In this document: piece by piece, positions 51,266 to 61,564 of the stretch | Layout of the letters: every line of letters starts with the position of its first letter | Position numbering within the stretch: the first letter of the stretch is position 1 | NCBI GenBank assembly: GCA_012845835.1 | Contig: JABAKD010000008.1 | Span: 12,909,501 to 12,973,500, forward strand | Source: Undaria pinnatifida | Lineage: Eukaryota > Sar > Phaeophyceae > Laminariales > Alariaceae | Reading direction: 5' to 3' | DNA: 64,000 nt | Notes under the pieces: model-generated | Told to the model about the DNA's origin: nothing | Database searches by the model: none | The model's input: only the letters and a program-made list of their open reading frames with translations | Program-made: the position numbers and the translations under genes

Positions 51266-51645
51266 GGAAAAAAAGGGGGGGGGGGGAAGGGGAACGGGGG
51301 AGGAGTAGAGGGGGAAGGGAGGGAAAGGGACCGTGGGCGGGGGGGGGGGGGGGGGGGAGAGGAGAGAAGGGCGGGGGGGAGGAGATGGGGGAAGGGGGGG
51401 GCGGGCGCGACCGGCGGACGAGAGGGCGAAGGGGCGGGGAGGGGGGCGGGGAGGGAGGGAGGGTGACAGGGGGAGGGGGGGAGGTTAGGGCCGGAGGGGG
51501 GGGGGAGAGGAGGAGAAGAGAGGGGGGAGGGGAGGAGGTTAGGGCAAGAGGGGGGGGGACAGGAGGAGAAGAGGGGGGAAGGGGGGGCAAGGAGCGGAGG
51601 GGAGGAAGAGTAGAGGGGAGGGGGGGGGGGAGTCGTATGCTGCAT
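51265..51645 (+). repeat. ~370-bp homopurine (G/A) tract
   Basis: Almost uninterrupted G and A with GGGAGG/GGGGGA words and very few pyrimidines. It begins where the A tail of a SINE should be. It could form G-quadruplex or triplex DNA. The long Pro-rich and Gly-rich frames here are artefacts. Confidence 0.9.
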
Positions 51646-53340
51646 AAACTTCGAGTTGGTTCGTGACAAGGAGGGTTCTGTCTTGCACCGACTACCATCA
51701 CGTGTTGCACACCGCTTCTCTACATGGATAGCCGGAAAAAACCGGTACCCGGTTAATGTCTCTCAACTGTGACACAGATAGATGCAGCCTAGAGACACAC
51801 GCTACAGGGAAAAAAAAAAAAGTATCAATATAGATATAGGGTGTAGGAGTCTCCTCGCTTGAGGAGCTCTGCGAGTTCTTAAGGCTAAAACTGATGTGGA
51901 GAATGCCAAACCTAATGATTAACAATACCATCCCATGGCCTAGGTATATACAATGAAAAGAAAACTGTACTTTGTACGAAAAAGAAAAAAATGAAAATTC
52001 CGACGATTTTGGGTTAAGGAGCCCCGTCGTTCAGAAAACGATTTTGGCCGGGGGAAAAAAAACACACACACTCTAGTAGATGTACCTCTGTCTCTGTTGT
52101 AGCACGCGTCCCCAGTACTACTACTGTAGAATAGCCCCTTTGGGAAGCGTCGAAAGTGCACGACGAATGCATCATCTACAACACGTAGCCGTCCGGGCTG
52201 CTGGGGTGGGTGTCAAGGTGCACGGCCTTGAAAGGCCGGTAATTACTTGCTTTCTGATGGATAATTGGCCGTTTTCATATAATAGGATGGCGTTTTATAT
52301 TCGGGGTAGTCAAGAGACGGAGACATTCGCCTCTCCCGTCTCAGTTGTCGTCATCGATCCTGAGGAAATGTCACAAACGCTCGTTCTCTCCCGCTTTGAG
52401 CTGCGAACGTGAGTAACGCCGGGGACATGCCCACTTGGTCGACCTGTCACTGTAGCGATATTCTGTGTTCACCCACTAGCAACTCAACTAATGGCGTCGT
52501 CAGCAGGACACGAACCTATGCTTGAAATCACCATAGGTTTCTGTGTCTCACCCCTATTTATAGCAACTTATTATGTTAAAGGTACGGCCTTGAAAAGCCT
52601 GCAATTACCTGATGTGATAAAGGTAATTGGCCGTTTTCGTAGGATAGGTTGGTGTTATCTATTCGGGGTATAGACAGGAAATGAAACCGAGGCATGCGCC
52701 CCGGTTCTCAGTTGCTATCATAAGAGGTGGATGTAAGGGTACAGCTATAATACGGGGTGTTACATCACCCGGGCCACGGAAGGGAGGGATGGGTTACTTT
52801 TGGGGGACCCTTTTTTTTTTGCGGGTGGTGGCTGGGGGTCACTCGCACGAGTAAAACAACCCCGCTCCTTTTGCCATATCGCAAGTTTTCGAGCTGCATA
52901 TATATATATATTATCTTGCGACATGGACCCGAACCCGCCATGATGGAATGGCGAGCTACTACAACAGCACATACAGATTCTTCTGCGCCAAAACCATCGC
53001 CTAAAATATTTATGCCAAGGTTTGAGAGGTACATTAAGAGTCGGTCACCCGTGCGGCGAGTGGTGAAAAATCCGGCAATGGAAACAGAGGCATATCATAA
53101 CATCCCCCCCAACCGCAGCCTTGGTCACGTGTGCGCTTTACCACCGGGGCCGCAGCGAGCGCCGGCCGTGAGAGTCGGTGGCAACATATCGTGCACATCT
53201 ATCACCAAAGTCTCAGTCCAAGACCCGTACGTAGCGCTGACTGTGATTGGGTGGCTCTCGTGCACGTCTATGACCGAAGCCCCAATCCGGGACCCGTACG
53301 TAGCGCTGACTTGTGATTCGCTGGCTGTTGTTAGGGTGTT
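51646..53340. other. Intergenic, fragments only
   Basis: 51990-52050 carries a reversed ACGGGGC/AATCGTCGG fragment. 52200-52330 and 52580-52700 are diverged direct copies (AAGGCCGGTAATTAC..GGCCGTTTTC), with a third at 62345-62440. 52495-52530 is a decayed SINE tRNA-like patch. 53160-53230 and 53235-53310 repeat a GTGCACrTCTATsACC..GACCCGTACGTAGCGCTGAC block. Confidence 0.5.
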
Positions 53341-53410
53341 AGTGACGTATGAGTCCGTTTGACCACTTGCGAAAGGTTATCCAATAGCTTACCCAAACTA
53401 AGCCTTATAG
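53340..53410 (-). repeat. ATAAGGCTTAG SINE leader, reversed fragment
   Basis: TATGAGTCCGTTTGACCACT, TGCGAAAGGTTATCC, AGCTTACCCAAACTAAGCCT, TATAG; the tRNA-like part is absent. Confidence 0.75.
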
Positions 53411-53842
53411 CATTGTGACGTTTCACGCGTTCGACGGTTTCAATACTATCATCAGATGACCTCCTACCCCAACTCCTCCTGCCCAACCAAACTTGGCACA
53501 CTGCCAACAGCCTCGTAGTCATACGATGAACTTGAGATATCTTGATATCATGTTAATATTTTGCGCGATCCTTCAGAAGGCCACGAGGGGGATTCGAACA
53601 TCGGATTATGCTGTATATATGGTGGTTGCTATGGCACACGCCTAGAGGCGGAGACGGACGGCAAGCGCGTGTGGCATGACGTTGCTTGTGCTGCTGCTGC
53701 TGCCACCGCACATTATTTCTGGACGGGCGAGAATACCGCTCTAATATTTGTGCCCTTTTTTGTTTGCCTGTACAGACACGTACATGCTACGTACGGTAGA
53801 GGCGAGCTTTTTTTTTCTCTGAGAGTTCCTCACTTCACGCCT

Positions 53843-53930
53843 TTTGCTACGGAAACCCCTTTTGGGGGACAAATTCACTTGAGCTTAGTATAGGGAGGGA
53901 TTTGGGGGCGCTCTAAAGAGGAGCTCTAGA
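53843..53930 (+). mobile_element. Foldback-MITE arm
   Basis: ACGGAAACCCCTTTTGGGGG, ACAAATTCACTTGAGC, TATAGGGAGGGATTTGGGGG and CTCTA: one arm of the 6026 element. Confidence 0.65.
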
Positions 53931-53937
53931 CTGATTC

Positions 53938-54670
53938 TACGACAGACCCCCCCAAAAACCAGCAGTTTTCTTGAACGAACGTTTCATCAATCATCATGGC
54001 TGCTCGGCACAAGGAAGGATACAATTAATTGGGAAAAAAAAGTATCCATATATTTTCTTGTGCGGAAAGGTCTATCGACCGATGACGTCGGGGAGGGTGT
54101 CGAGAGACTCCGTATTTCGGGGGATACGACCGGGAGCTGGTTTTGAAACCGGCGGTCTTGTTGAAGAAAAGTCGGGGGCGGCTGCCGTAGAACGAAACTC
54201 TAGACCTTCCCCAATAATAATAGCTGATTTTTTCGGGAGAAAACGAAAACTGCTCGTACCACAATCAATCGCCTACGAGGCACATGCAAAGAATACGAAA
54301 AAAAATCGTGAACAAGAAAAATGGTCTATTTCCGAAAGAAAATGGGGTAGGGGACCCCGTCGCTCGGAAACCGAGTGGTTCTACGATGGTCCCCTCCCCC
54401 CAAGAGACAGCGATTTTCTTCAACGGTTAACGGGCGTTTCGTGACTGCTCGACACGAGGAAGGATGCTACGAAAAAAAATAGCTTCATGTATGTTCTCGT
54501 TTCCTAAGGACCATCGAACGATGTGTGACGTCGGGGGGGCGGGGTGGCAATCGGGGCACCGTAATTCAGGAGATACGGCCGAGGAGAGAGCTGGTTTCAA
54601 AGCCGGCGATTTCGTTGAAGAAACGTTGGGGGGGGGGGCTATACCACCGTGTAGAACGACTCAACCGTTC
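53938..54670 (+). repeat. Two-copy direct repeat (~280-bp units, ~445 bp apart)
   Basis: Copy 1 is 53938-54225, copy 2 is 54388-54670. Both carry CAGCGATTTTCTTCAACG-like, CTGCTCGrCACrAGGAAGGAT, ATCGACCGATGACGTCGGGG-like, GATACGrCCG, GAGCTGGTTT and a CCGGCGGTCTTGTTGAAGAA-like block. Both are preceded by a C run. Confidence 0.75.
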
Positions 54671-55984
54671 GTTATATTATACCGGAAAAAAAAAGGGACA
54701 CATCTATATTTGTAGCACGCATCCACGCTCTTACTGGACGAGCGGGAGTACCGCAATACACTATTGTTTCTCCTTTCGTTTGTCACTGTATACCTTGGCC
54801 CAAAACACTACATAAATGTAGGGTATTTTTTTAATTTCTCCACTAAAAATGATCCTGAAAGAGGTCCCATGTGATGATTGATGGGGTTTACTTTAGCTGG
54901 GGGTATTTTTAGGTCACCAAAGCCTACGAGTAGCTCCTGAAGAGTGCAAGCACTAACAGCAGGCTTTTTTTTTCTTTGCAGCCCAACCTGGGTCCCCCAA
55001 GTAAGTGCTGAGCTAACCCTGGCTCCCAACAACTAAAGAAAGATTTGTTTTGCCACTGACCCTCTATTGTGATAATAATAAGGGGTGTGTAGTAGTGTTT
55101 TTTCTTGTTGTCGTTGTTGTCGTCGAATCTTGATTCTAGTAGATCTATCTGCCAGACCTGAATGCCACAAGGGGTTATGGTTGAGTTTTTCTTTCCTTTT
55201 CGGCAGACCTGGTTCTCAAACAAACGGGTTAGTCTATACTCTTATCGTCGGGGCCCATGCGCAGTGGTAAAACAAGGGTACAAAGCGCGTTTCCTTGTCG
55301 TGGTGCGAGCGAGCAAGCAAGCATGCAGCACACACACGGCAGCTTCAGCGTTGCAAGCTGTGCGCGCGTGTCTTTCTTGCAGGTGCGCTTGCCTTATGAT
55401 TGGTTTGAGTTCGACTCCAGAGTCGTGGCCAGCTAATGATCCATTCATGATAGCACCCCGGCTTTCTTCGTGTGAAGGATGTGCTGCAATCGGCAAGCTT
55501 TATTTAATTTATTCGGTATTTTTTTTATTATTTGTTTTCCCTTTGAAGCCCCTAAAAAAAAAGGAGTTACAATAACTCGTTTCCATCTCCTATTTTTTTC
55601 TTAGTCTAACTCCAAGTGTTTTGCGCCCGTGTCGGGAGTGCGGTGCTAAGAAAGGGTTTATAATGGAGATTTCGTTTGGTCACTTAACGCTGGAAGAGCT
55701 AATAATTAACTTTTTCTCTGTCATCCAACCTGGTTCCTCCAAGGGTCATCAAAACCCAGGTCCCGAAAGGCTTGCAAGTGTAGTGACACTAGTCGACCAT
55801 CTTTTTGTCACTAAACCCGGGTCCCAAACGGATTGCTAGTAGCAGGGCATTAATTAGCTGTTGCGCTGTTGCGCGGGCGCAACCTTTAGGTCAACATGAA
55901 AGCCGTTTTGCGCCACAGTCGCCGCGAGGCTGGCTGCGCGTACCGCAACACGTGGTTTTGGGCGCGCACCATTTTGCGCAGCTG

Positions 55985-56160
55985 GTGAAACATTTTTGGG
56001 GGCCTTTTTGGGAGGGTCTTCGAACATATTTTTAGGCACCTTTTTTTGCTATTCGCCGTAGAATCCGAAGGTATACTTGAAGTTATTTTTTCGGTATTCG
56101 CCGTACGTAATGTTTTGTTGTTTAGGCACATTTTGTGGTATTCGCCTTAGTTAGTAGGTG
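55985..56160 (+). repeat. Short tandem repeat (TATTCGCCGTA unit)
   Basis: TTTTTTGCTATTCGCCGTAG, TTTTTCGGTATTCGCCGTAC and TTTGTGGTATTCGCCTTAG, about 55 bp apart, each following an AGGCAC or TT-rich spacer. Confidence 0.7.
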
Positions 56161-56394
56161 TTTCTATTATTTTGTTTATTATTCATCGATTGACTTGGGT
56201 GCAGAGATGCTCCTGACTTCGGGAGTGTAAGTACAACACTGATACTGATACCAATACTAATAATACTAAGTGCGGTCAGCTCGTTTCTGCGTTAAGACAT
56301 CCCAAGGCATCATCATAACCCCCTTTCGAGGTTCAGGAGGTGTTTAAACGCAGTTCGTCACTTGGTTTTCAGGCGCATAATCAGTCACATCTCG

Positions 56395-56460
56395 CAAAAA
56401 ATTCGCCTCCGGCCGGCCGTCCCGAGCCCTCCGGGACCCCTCCCGGGGGGCGCAACAGAA
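56395..56460. repeat. GC-rich palindromic patch
   Basis: CCGGCCGGCCG and GTCCCGAGCCCTCCGGGAC (a hairpin), then CCCCTCCCGGGGGG, in otherwise AT-moderate DNA. No function assigned. Confidence 0.6.
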
Positions 56461-57349
56461 GCCTTATCACTAAGTATTGCCCTGGTTACTAGCAGATAGA
56501 GCAGTGAGTCGTCAGGTTTTCACCGTTAATGGCTATTCGATCCAAATAACTGACTTTAGTCGGTATAGTCGGCTGACGAACCACCAAAAACTGCCAACCG
56601 ACTGAAGGGAGCAAATAAGCTCCCCACAAATTAGCCCCCCACAGCCGAACGAGCCCCACAGCCCAAAGCAGAAACAAAAACACGCCGCATTAGGTAATCT
56701 TCCCTTCCAAGTATGGAAACCCAATAAGTCGGATAGTCGGCAACTCCGGGAAGCGACTAAAAGTCGGTCCGCCTCACAGCTCTACAAATGAGTTCATAGA
56801 TTTGTTTTTTGTCACTAAACCTGACTCCCAAACGGGCCGATTGACTCTTTCTTTCGTTTGTCACCAAACCTGGCTCCCAAAACAGTTAACCTAATCGTTT
56901 TGTTTTTGTCACTAAGCCTGCCTCCCAAAGGACTGACTATTAATAACTGTTTTTCTTGTGACCAAACCTGAGTCCCTCAAAAAAGGGTCACGAGCGAGGT
57001 AGTCGATTTTTTTTCTGTTGTTACCAAAACCTTGGTCCCAAAATGGGTTAGTAGGAGCTGTGAGTCGGCGCAAGACACCAGCAAATTATCAGTCGGACTA
57101 ATTCTTAGTTATTTCCCTAATGTATGTGCCGACTTTCCGACTTATTATTTGGTTTCCATGCTTATAGGAAGGATTGTTTAACGGAGGATGCGCTTCGTCC
57201 TTTTTGGGCGGGCCCACCTCGAAAAGTGGTGAATAGTTTGTCTCGATTTTCTCGCCTGACTTGAAGTCGGCAAGTCGGCTGGCCATCAAAGCTGGATTCG
57301 CCAGCCGACTTGCCGACCAAAGCCTGTCAGTCGGATAGTAATGGTATTA

Positions 57350-57565
57350 TAAGGCTTAGTTTGGGGAAGCTATTGGTTAACCTTTTGCAAGTGGTCAAAC
57401 AAACTGATGCCCCACTAATACCTTTACAAATGGCGTCGTCGGCAGGACCGATGGCCGGCCGATAGAGACGTCGTCGACGACTTAGTTTGGGTAAGCTACT
57501 GGTTAACCTTTTGCAAGTGGTCAAACGGACTAAAATACCCTCTAATTCCTTAACAATGGCACCTA
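57350..57565 (+). repeat. Two tandem ATAAGGCTTAG SINE leaders
   Basis: ATAAGGCTTAGTTTGGGGAA at 57350 and CTTAGTTTGGGTAAGCTACT at 57480, both with TTTTGCAAGTGGTCAAAC. The first ends in TGGCGTCGTCGGCAGGACC. The second ends in TCTAATTCCTTAACAATGGC, which shows the MITE-free form of the 59.9 kb site. Confidence 0.75.
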
Positions 57566-57799
57566 CCGATCGGTGATGATTTGTCAAATCTTGCCGACTC
57601 ACAGCCAGCTCTATTTAATAGTTAGTAGAGTGTAGTTTTGCCACTGACCCCGGGTTCCAAAAAGGGTTCTATATGACAATTATTTTGTCACTTAACGCCT
57701 ATCACAACTCTGGAAACCCTTTTTGACTTGAATTTAGCATGGGGAGGAATTTTGGAGTTCCCAAAAGGGATTACATAATAAGAAGAGTTTTGTTTTTTT

Positions 57800-58690
57800 C
57801 GAATCAACCCGGGACCCACCAAAAAGAGGGTTGGTCGACTCGTGTGATATGACACTGTATGATACTGTATGATACGATATGACACACGATATGATATGGT
57901 GTGTGCGTGTCCTGTTTCTCTGTCACTTTTTGTCCCCGTTTTAGTCTCGCGTGCGTGTGGCATGCATGTGCATGTGCATGGCATTTATCGCTTGTTACCA
58001 ATCTGCCTACCAAGGAAGGGATATAGTCTACATATTTACGTCTGTCTTCGTTATTTTGAGTAGTACATGGCATGTAATGTGTACTCCGGTTTGTCCGTCG
58101 ACCATACTCTAATTAGTCTTGTTTTCGATTGGGTTATCATATTTATGTATGAAGTACGTAATTGTTCTGATCCGTGCTTTTTTATTAATGTAGAGTGTGG
58201 ACCGTGCCAATGAATAATATATGCAAGTATGCCTTACCGAGTTTGTCTGTCTGCGCACACTTATTTTCAGCATATTTTTCTATGGCCCAATGGGATTATT
58301 GCTGGTTCTGGGCAGGCCCTCTTTGGGCCGGTTGTGTTATTTCTTTCCTTTTTTTTGTTGTAGTCAAGCGCCTTTTTTCCGTTCCGGAATATTTTAGCCT
58401 GTTGTGCCTTGAAATGCCACGGATTGACCATTATTATTTTTCAGTAGGTTTGTCATCCGACAATGTGTTACTCGATCAGTTGATGTTTCATTTGAGACTC
58501 AACAGCACCAACGACAACAACAACAACAACAACAGCAGCAGCAACCGCAACAACGGCAACAAAAATACTTGGAAAAAAAGACCTCCTACGAGGCAAGGTG
58601 TAATACCTGTCATTCAGCTGCTACGGTATTCACGTTTAAACGTTGGGTATGTGGCACTCTACAGAGAGGGCATTGGTCCGTCTGGCCACT
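57800..58690. other. Intergenic, no gene accepted
   Basis: 57840-57900 is a GATATGACAC-type short repeat. 58515-58565 is an AAC-rich microsatellite. The 168-codon open frame at 58195-58701 was considered and not accepted. Confidence 0.5.
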
Positions 58691-58696
58691 GTTACT

Positions 58697-59000
58697 GGTA
58701 AAATAGTAACCAATCGCCTACCCAAACTAAAAGCCTTATAATAACCCCCCCCCCCCGCCCATGGAACGGCGGGATATAGAAAGTCGACCGGAAGTTCAGG
58801 AGGACGCGTCAATATCCACGCGGTTCAAAATCCCGGGGACAGGATACCGGGGAGATATCATGATAGTAAGAGTCTGCATTTTTCACGGTCGACATAGATG
58901 GGGCAATTCGAAACAAGTTTAGAACAAATTCGTATTGGTGGATGGTGAGACTTGAACCCCACGACCCAAACACCCCCCCCCCATGGTCCTGCCGACGCCG
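58697..59000 (-). mobile_element. ATAAGGCTTAG SINE, reversed, with tRNA-like head
   Basis: ATCGCCTACCCAAACTAAAA at 58708, a GGCGGGATA end block, then GGTGGATGGTGAGACTTGAA (reversed B box) and a GCCGACGCCGAC expansion of the A-box-like TGGCGTCGTCGGCAGG (58990-59013). The trinucleotide expansion of the A box is specific to this copy. Confidence 0.7.
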
Positions 59001-59225
59001 ACGCCGACGCCAAGAGAGGGCATTTAATCCGTTAGACCACTCACTGCTAAAAGGTTCACTTACTTGCCGTATTGTATATGTGATGGCGTATACCACATCC
59101 TTCCGCCGGTGATAACATTTTTGAGGCTCCTACAAAAATACATATTACCCGGTGTGGCAATACTCTAGGGGTGTGATACACGACGTACCCCGGTGATAAA
59201 TCGGGTTGTCGGTCCTGCCGACGAC

Positions 59226-59313
59226 GCCATTTGTTAAGGAATTAGTGGGGTATTATTCCGTTTGACCACTTGCAAAAGGTTAACCGATAGCTTACCCAAA
59301 CTAAGCCTTATAA
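59226..59313 (-). repeat. ATAAGGCTTAG SINE leader, reversed
   Basis: GCCATTTGTTAAGGAATTAG, TCCGTTTGACCACTTGCAAA, GGTTAACCGATAGCTTACCC, AAACTAAGCCTTATAAC. Confidence 0.8.
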
Positions 59314-59469
59314 CAATTTGGTAAAACACATAACCGAGCGAGATGGCAGAGTTTCTAGGGGGTGTGATAAAAGAGGGGGTGATAACAGTGGTTACAAGTA
59401 ACTGCCCCACTCAAAGCACGCTACGGAGTCGCGCGACTGCCCCTGTCGACCTCGAGCCCCCCAAACAAA

Positions 59470-59598
59470 GACGTCGGTTGACCGTATAGATTTATCTCGT
59501 CAAGGTCTATTTAGACGTCATATACTGGTTTTAGTATGGAGTGGAGCGGTCCTTGACGGTTGTCCGTCAAAGTCAAAAGAATGCCGTCAACCGACATC
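59470..59598. mobile_element. Small MITE with GACGTCGGTTGACC termini
   Basis: GACGTCGGTTGACC at left and GCCGTCAACCGACATC at right, with CTCGTCAAGG and TCCTTGACGG inside. It is a sister of 24604-24726 with better-kept ends. Confidence 0.7.
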
Positions 59599-59828
59599 TC
59601 TTAGACCGCAAAGGGTTGTGGCTAGGGTTAGGATTAGGAACAGGGTCGTGTTTGTTGGTTATGTAAAGAAATAGGTATCGTCAGCCTGCTGCCATTATCG
59701 ATGTTCAGTAGCGAATGTACAGCTCTCTGTTAGTACTTGTTGCAGCGCCACACAGCAGTAGAAGCGGGTTGCCTAAAGAGTTGTTCATCAGTGTATAGCA
59801 CTACCCGCCGAGCTACTTTACGTGGCTC

Positions 59829-60120
59829 AGAGGGTAGTTGCTATAAGGCTTAGTTTTGGGTAAGCTATATTGGTTAACCTTTTGCAAGTGCTCAAACGGA
59901 CTAATACCCCACTACAGTAGGTGGCGCTATATAGTGTGGGTCATACAGTGCGGGTGTTCAATATTGTGCGGGTGAAATCGTTTGGCACAATATAGACGCC
60001 TCTATAGTGGCCGGTTTTTATATAGTGCGGGTGCCCGGTATAATGCGGGTAAATTTTCGTGACACAAACCCACACTATATAGGGCCACCTACTGTAATTC
60101 CTTAACAGTGGCGTGATGTC
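59829..60120 (+). mobile_element. ATAAGGCTTAG SINE interrupted by a MITE
   Basis: Leader ATAAGGCTTAGTTTTGGGTA to AATACCCCAC (59912), MITE, then ATTCCTTAACAGTGGCGTGA from 60097. The continuity of the SINE across the insertion is clear from sister copies at 57478 and 60897. Confidence 0.85.
59915..60094. mobile_element. 180-bp TIR element (MITE) with TA target duplication
   Basis: CAGTAGGTGGCGCTATATAG at left pairs with CTATATAGGGCCACCTACTG at right; arms of ~28 bp with few mismatches, flanked by TA (59913-59914 and 60095-60096). The inner part repeats ATA-TAGTGCGGGT/GTATAATGCGGGT words. The paralogous empty site reads CTAATTCCTTAAC. Confidence 0.9.
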
Positions 60121-60490
60121 ACATGCTGTATATTGACTGCCGCAACTTTCCCCCCAGAATATACTGAAACTCGTTGTTTGGTTTTTCGTCTTTCGTCGAC
60201 AGCCCATGGGTTTATTGGGTCGTGGGTTCCAATCCCACCATCCACAATAATAATCTTTTTCAGACTTTCCCCACGTCGAACTTGAAAAATACTCTCCCCG
60301 GTATCCCCAGGAAATGAAACCGCTTGAATGTTGACAGGTCCGCCCGCCCGTATATCCCGCCGACCTGCTATCCCGCCGTTTCAGGAGGGAAGAGTGTTAA
60401 TAAGGCTTTTAGTTTGGGTAAGCTATCGGATAACCTTTTGCAAGTCGTCTAAACGGACCAATACTCCACTACTAATGCCTCAACATAGTG
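60115..60490 (+). mobile_element. SINE body with B box, then a tandem leader
   Basis: GTCGACAGCCCATGGG, TCGTGGGTTCCAATCCCACC, ATCCACAATA, GAAAAATACTCTCCCCGGTA, CCTGCTATCCCGCCGTTTCA and GGAAGAGTGTTA. Directly afterwards a new leader starts (ATAAGGCTTTTAGTTTGGGT at 60399). Same head-to-tail layout as 11716-12085. Confidence 0.75.
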
Positions 60491-60549
60491 ATGTATACAA
60501 CCAACAAAATATTATGTGTTTTTTTAATTCGGTGGTTGGTTATCGCCGA

Positions 60550-60684
60550 CTTTGCAACAGGGATCACCCGGTTCAGAAGCGAATAGTCTATGCACTAGAC
60601 CACTGAGTCACGACACCGGGATTCGAAACCGCGCACAACAGGCCCAGAATCGAACTGTCTATCCACTAGACAACCGAGTCACAG
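60550..60684 (-). repeat. Two adjacent tRNA-like sequences (degenerate)
   Basis: On the minus strand: GTGACTCGGTTGTCTAGTGG then GCGGTTTCGAATCCCGGTG, followed by GTGACTCAGTGGTCTAGTGC. A and B boxes are recognisable, but the acceptor stem does not close. Probably SINE heads or tRNA relics. Confidence 0.5.
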
Positions 60685-60896
60685 GGGGGGAAACGAAGAG
60701 TCGAAGTTCATGTACTTCTAGACACCTGTCACGTGGCGAGGGGAGAGCCCCGGAGATCTCTGTTACGAAGTCGGCGGCGAGAATTAATCAACGAACGAAC
60801 TCGAAAGCACATATATATATATTGTGTTGGTTTTATATGGTACTACTACCCACTGTCAGCTACTTAGTCACACACTGACTACATAACTCAGTGGTG

Positions 60897-60984
60897 TCGT
60901 AAGGCTTACTTAGGGTAAGCCATTGGTTAACCTTTTGCAAGTGGTCAAACGGACTAAAGCCCCACTAATACCTTAACAAATGGC
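60897..60984 (+). repeat. ATAAGGCTTAG SINE leader before a tRNA-Ser-like head
   Basis: GTAAGGCTTACTTAGGGTAA, TTTTGCAAGTGGTCAAACGG and CCCCACTAATACCTTAACAA, joined to TGGCGTTGTCGGCAGG. Confidence 0.75.
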
Positions 60985-61064
60985 GTTGTCGGCAGGGCCC
61001 GAACCTGCGCGTGAAATCACAATGGGTTTCGAATCCATTCCCTTAACCGCTCGGGCACGTCGAC
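60985..61064 (-). pseudogene. Degenerate tRNA-Ser(CGA)
   Basis: 80 nt on the minus strand. D arm CCCGAGCGGTTAAGGG; anticodon loop TTCGAAA (anticodon CGA); long variable arm GTGATTTCAC, typical of Ser; T arm GCAGGTTCGGGCCCTGC. Defects: two mismatches in the acceptor stem, an A-C pair closing the anticodon stem, and G instead of the conserved A58 in the T loop. A second T-arm fragment follows at 61065-61100. It sits where the SINE's tRNA-like head is expected, so it may be the ancestral head sequence. Confidence 0.7.
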
Positions 61065-61197
61065 GGCAGGGCGCGAACCTGCGCGTGAAACCACAACGGC
61101 AGTGCTGTATAGCCAACAAACGGTGCTATATCTAGGCCGACGTGCAAGATTGAAATTGGCCACAAACGACCTGCAGGAAGGTTGACTCGTGCTACTG

Positions 61198-61405
61198 TTA
61201 AGGTATTAGTGGGGTATTAGTCCGTTGGACGACTTGCCAAAGGTTAACCGATAGCTTACCCAAAACTAAGCCTTATAACACTCTCCCCCCCTGAAACAGC
61301 AGGATAGCCGACGACGCCATTTGTTAAGGTATTAGTGAGGTATGAGTCCGTTTGACCACTTGCCAAAGGTTAACCAATAGTTTTTCCCAAACTAAGCCTT
61401 GTAGC
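61198..61405 (-). repeat. Two reversed ATAAGGCTTAG SINE leaders
   Basis: TTAAGGTATTAGTGGGGTAT to AAACTAAGCCTTATAAC (61198-61285). Then, after CCTGAAACAGC, TTAAGGTATTAGTGAGGTAT to AAACTAAGCCTTGTAGC (61316-61405). Both end in the direction of a tRNA-like head. Confidence 0.8.
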
Positions 61406-61564
61406 ATTGTGACGTTTCACGCGTTCGACGGTTTCAATACTGTTATCAATGCTACGGTAGAGGTGCGCCCAGACTTCTTCTGGGGCTCATGGCCTATTCC
61501 CCCGTCAAAAACCGGTTTTGAAGAAAACTGCAAAGAAAGGGCGAAAAAAGACGCGTGCTACGAC

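Larger units (their letters stand above)
54960..57060 (+). repeat. Clustered ~28-bp repeat (GTCACTAAACCTGG.TCCCAAA)
   Basis: At least nine related units: near 54975, 55205, 55725, 55805, 56810, 56865, 56920, 56965 and 57025, plus outliers near 57640 and 57800. The five between 56810 and 57060 are tandem, ~50-60 bp apart. The core is TTTTTGTCAC, TAAACCTGGCTCCCAAA and an ACGGG-like end. Confidence 0.75.

Noticed and set aside
50998-51710. Pro-rich (minus) and Gly/Arg-rich (plus) frames of 140-220 codons
   Set aside because: Translations of the homopurine tract plus a SINE fragment.
58195-58701. 168-codon plus-strand open frame with hydrophobic stretches and an Asn-rich segment
   Set aside because: The Asn run comes from an AAC microsatellite. 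No domain, splice context or homologue is recognisable, and the length is reachable by chance in this window.
59630-59645. Telomere-like TTAGGG/TTAGGA words
   Set aside because: Only isolated single units here and at 29450 and 44150; no array.
60985-61064. Functional tRNA-Ser gene
   Set aside because: Two acceptor-stem mismatches, a broken anticodon-stem pair and loss of A58 make it a degenerate copy or SINE head.
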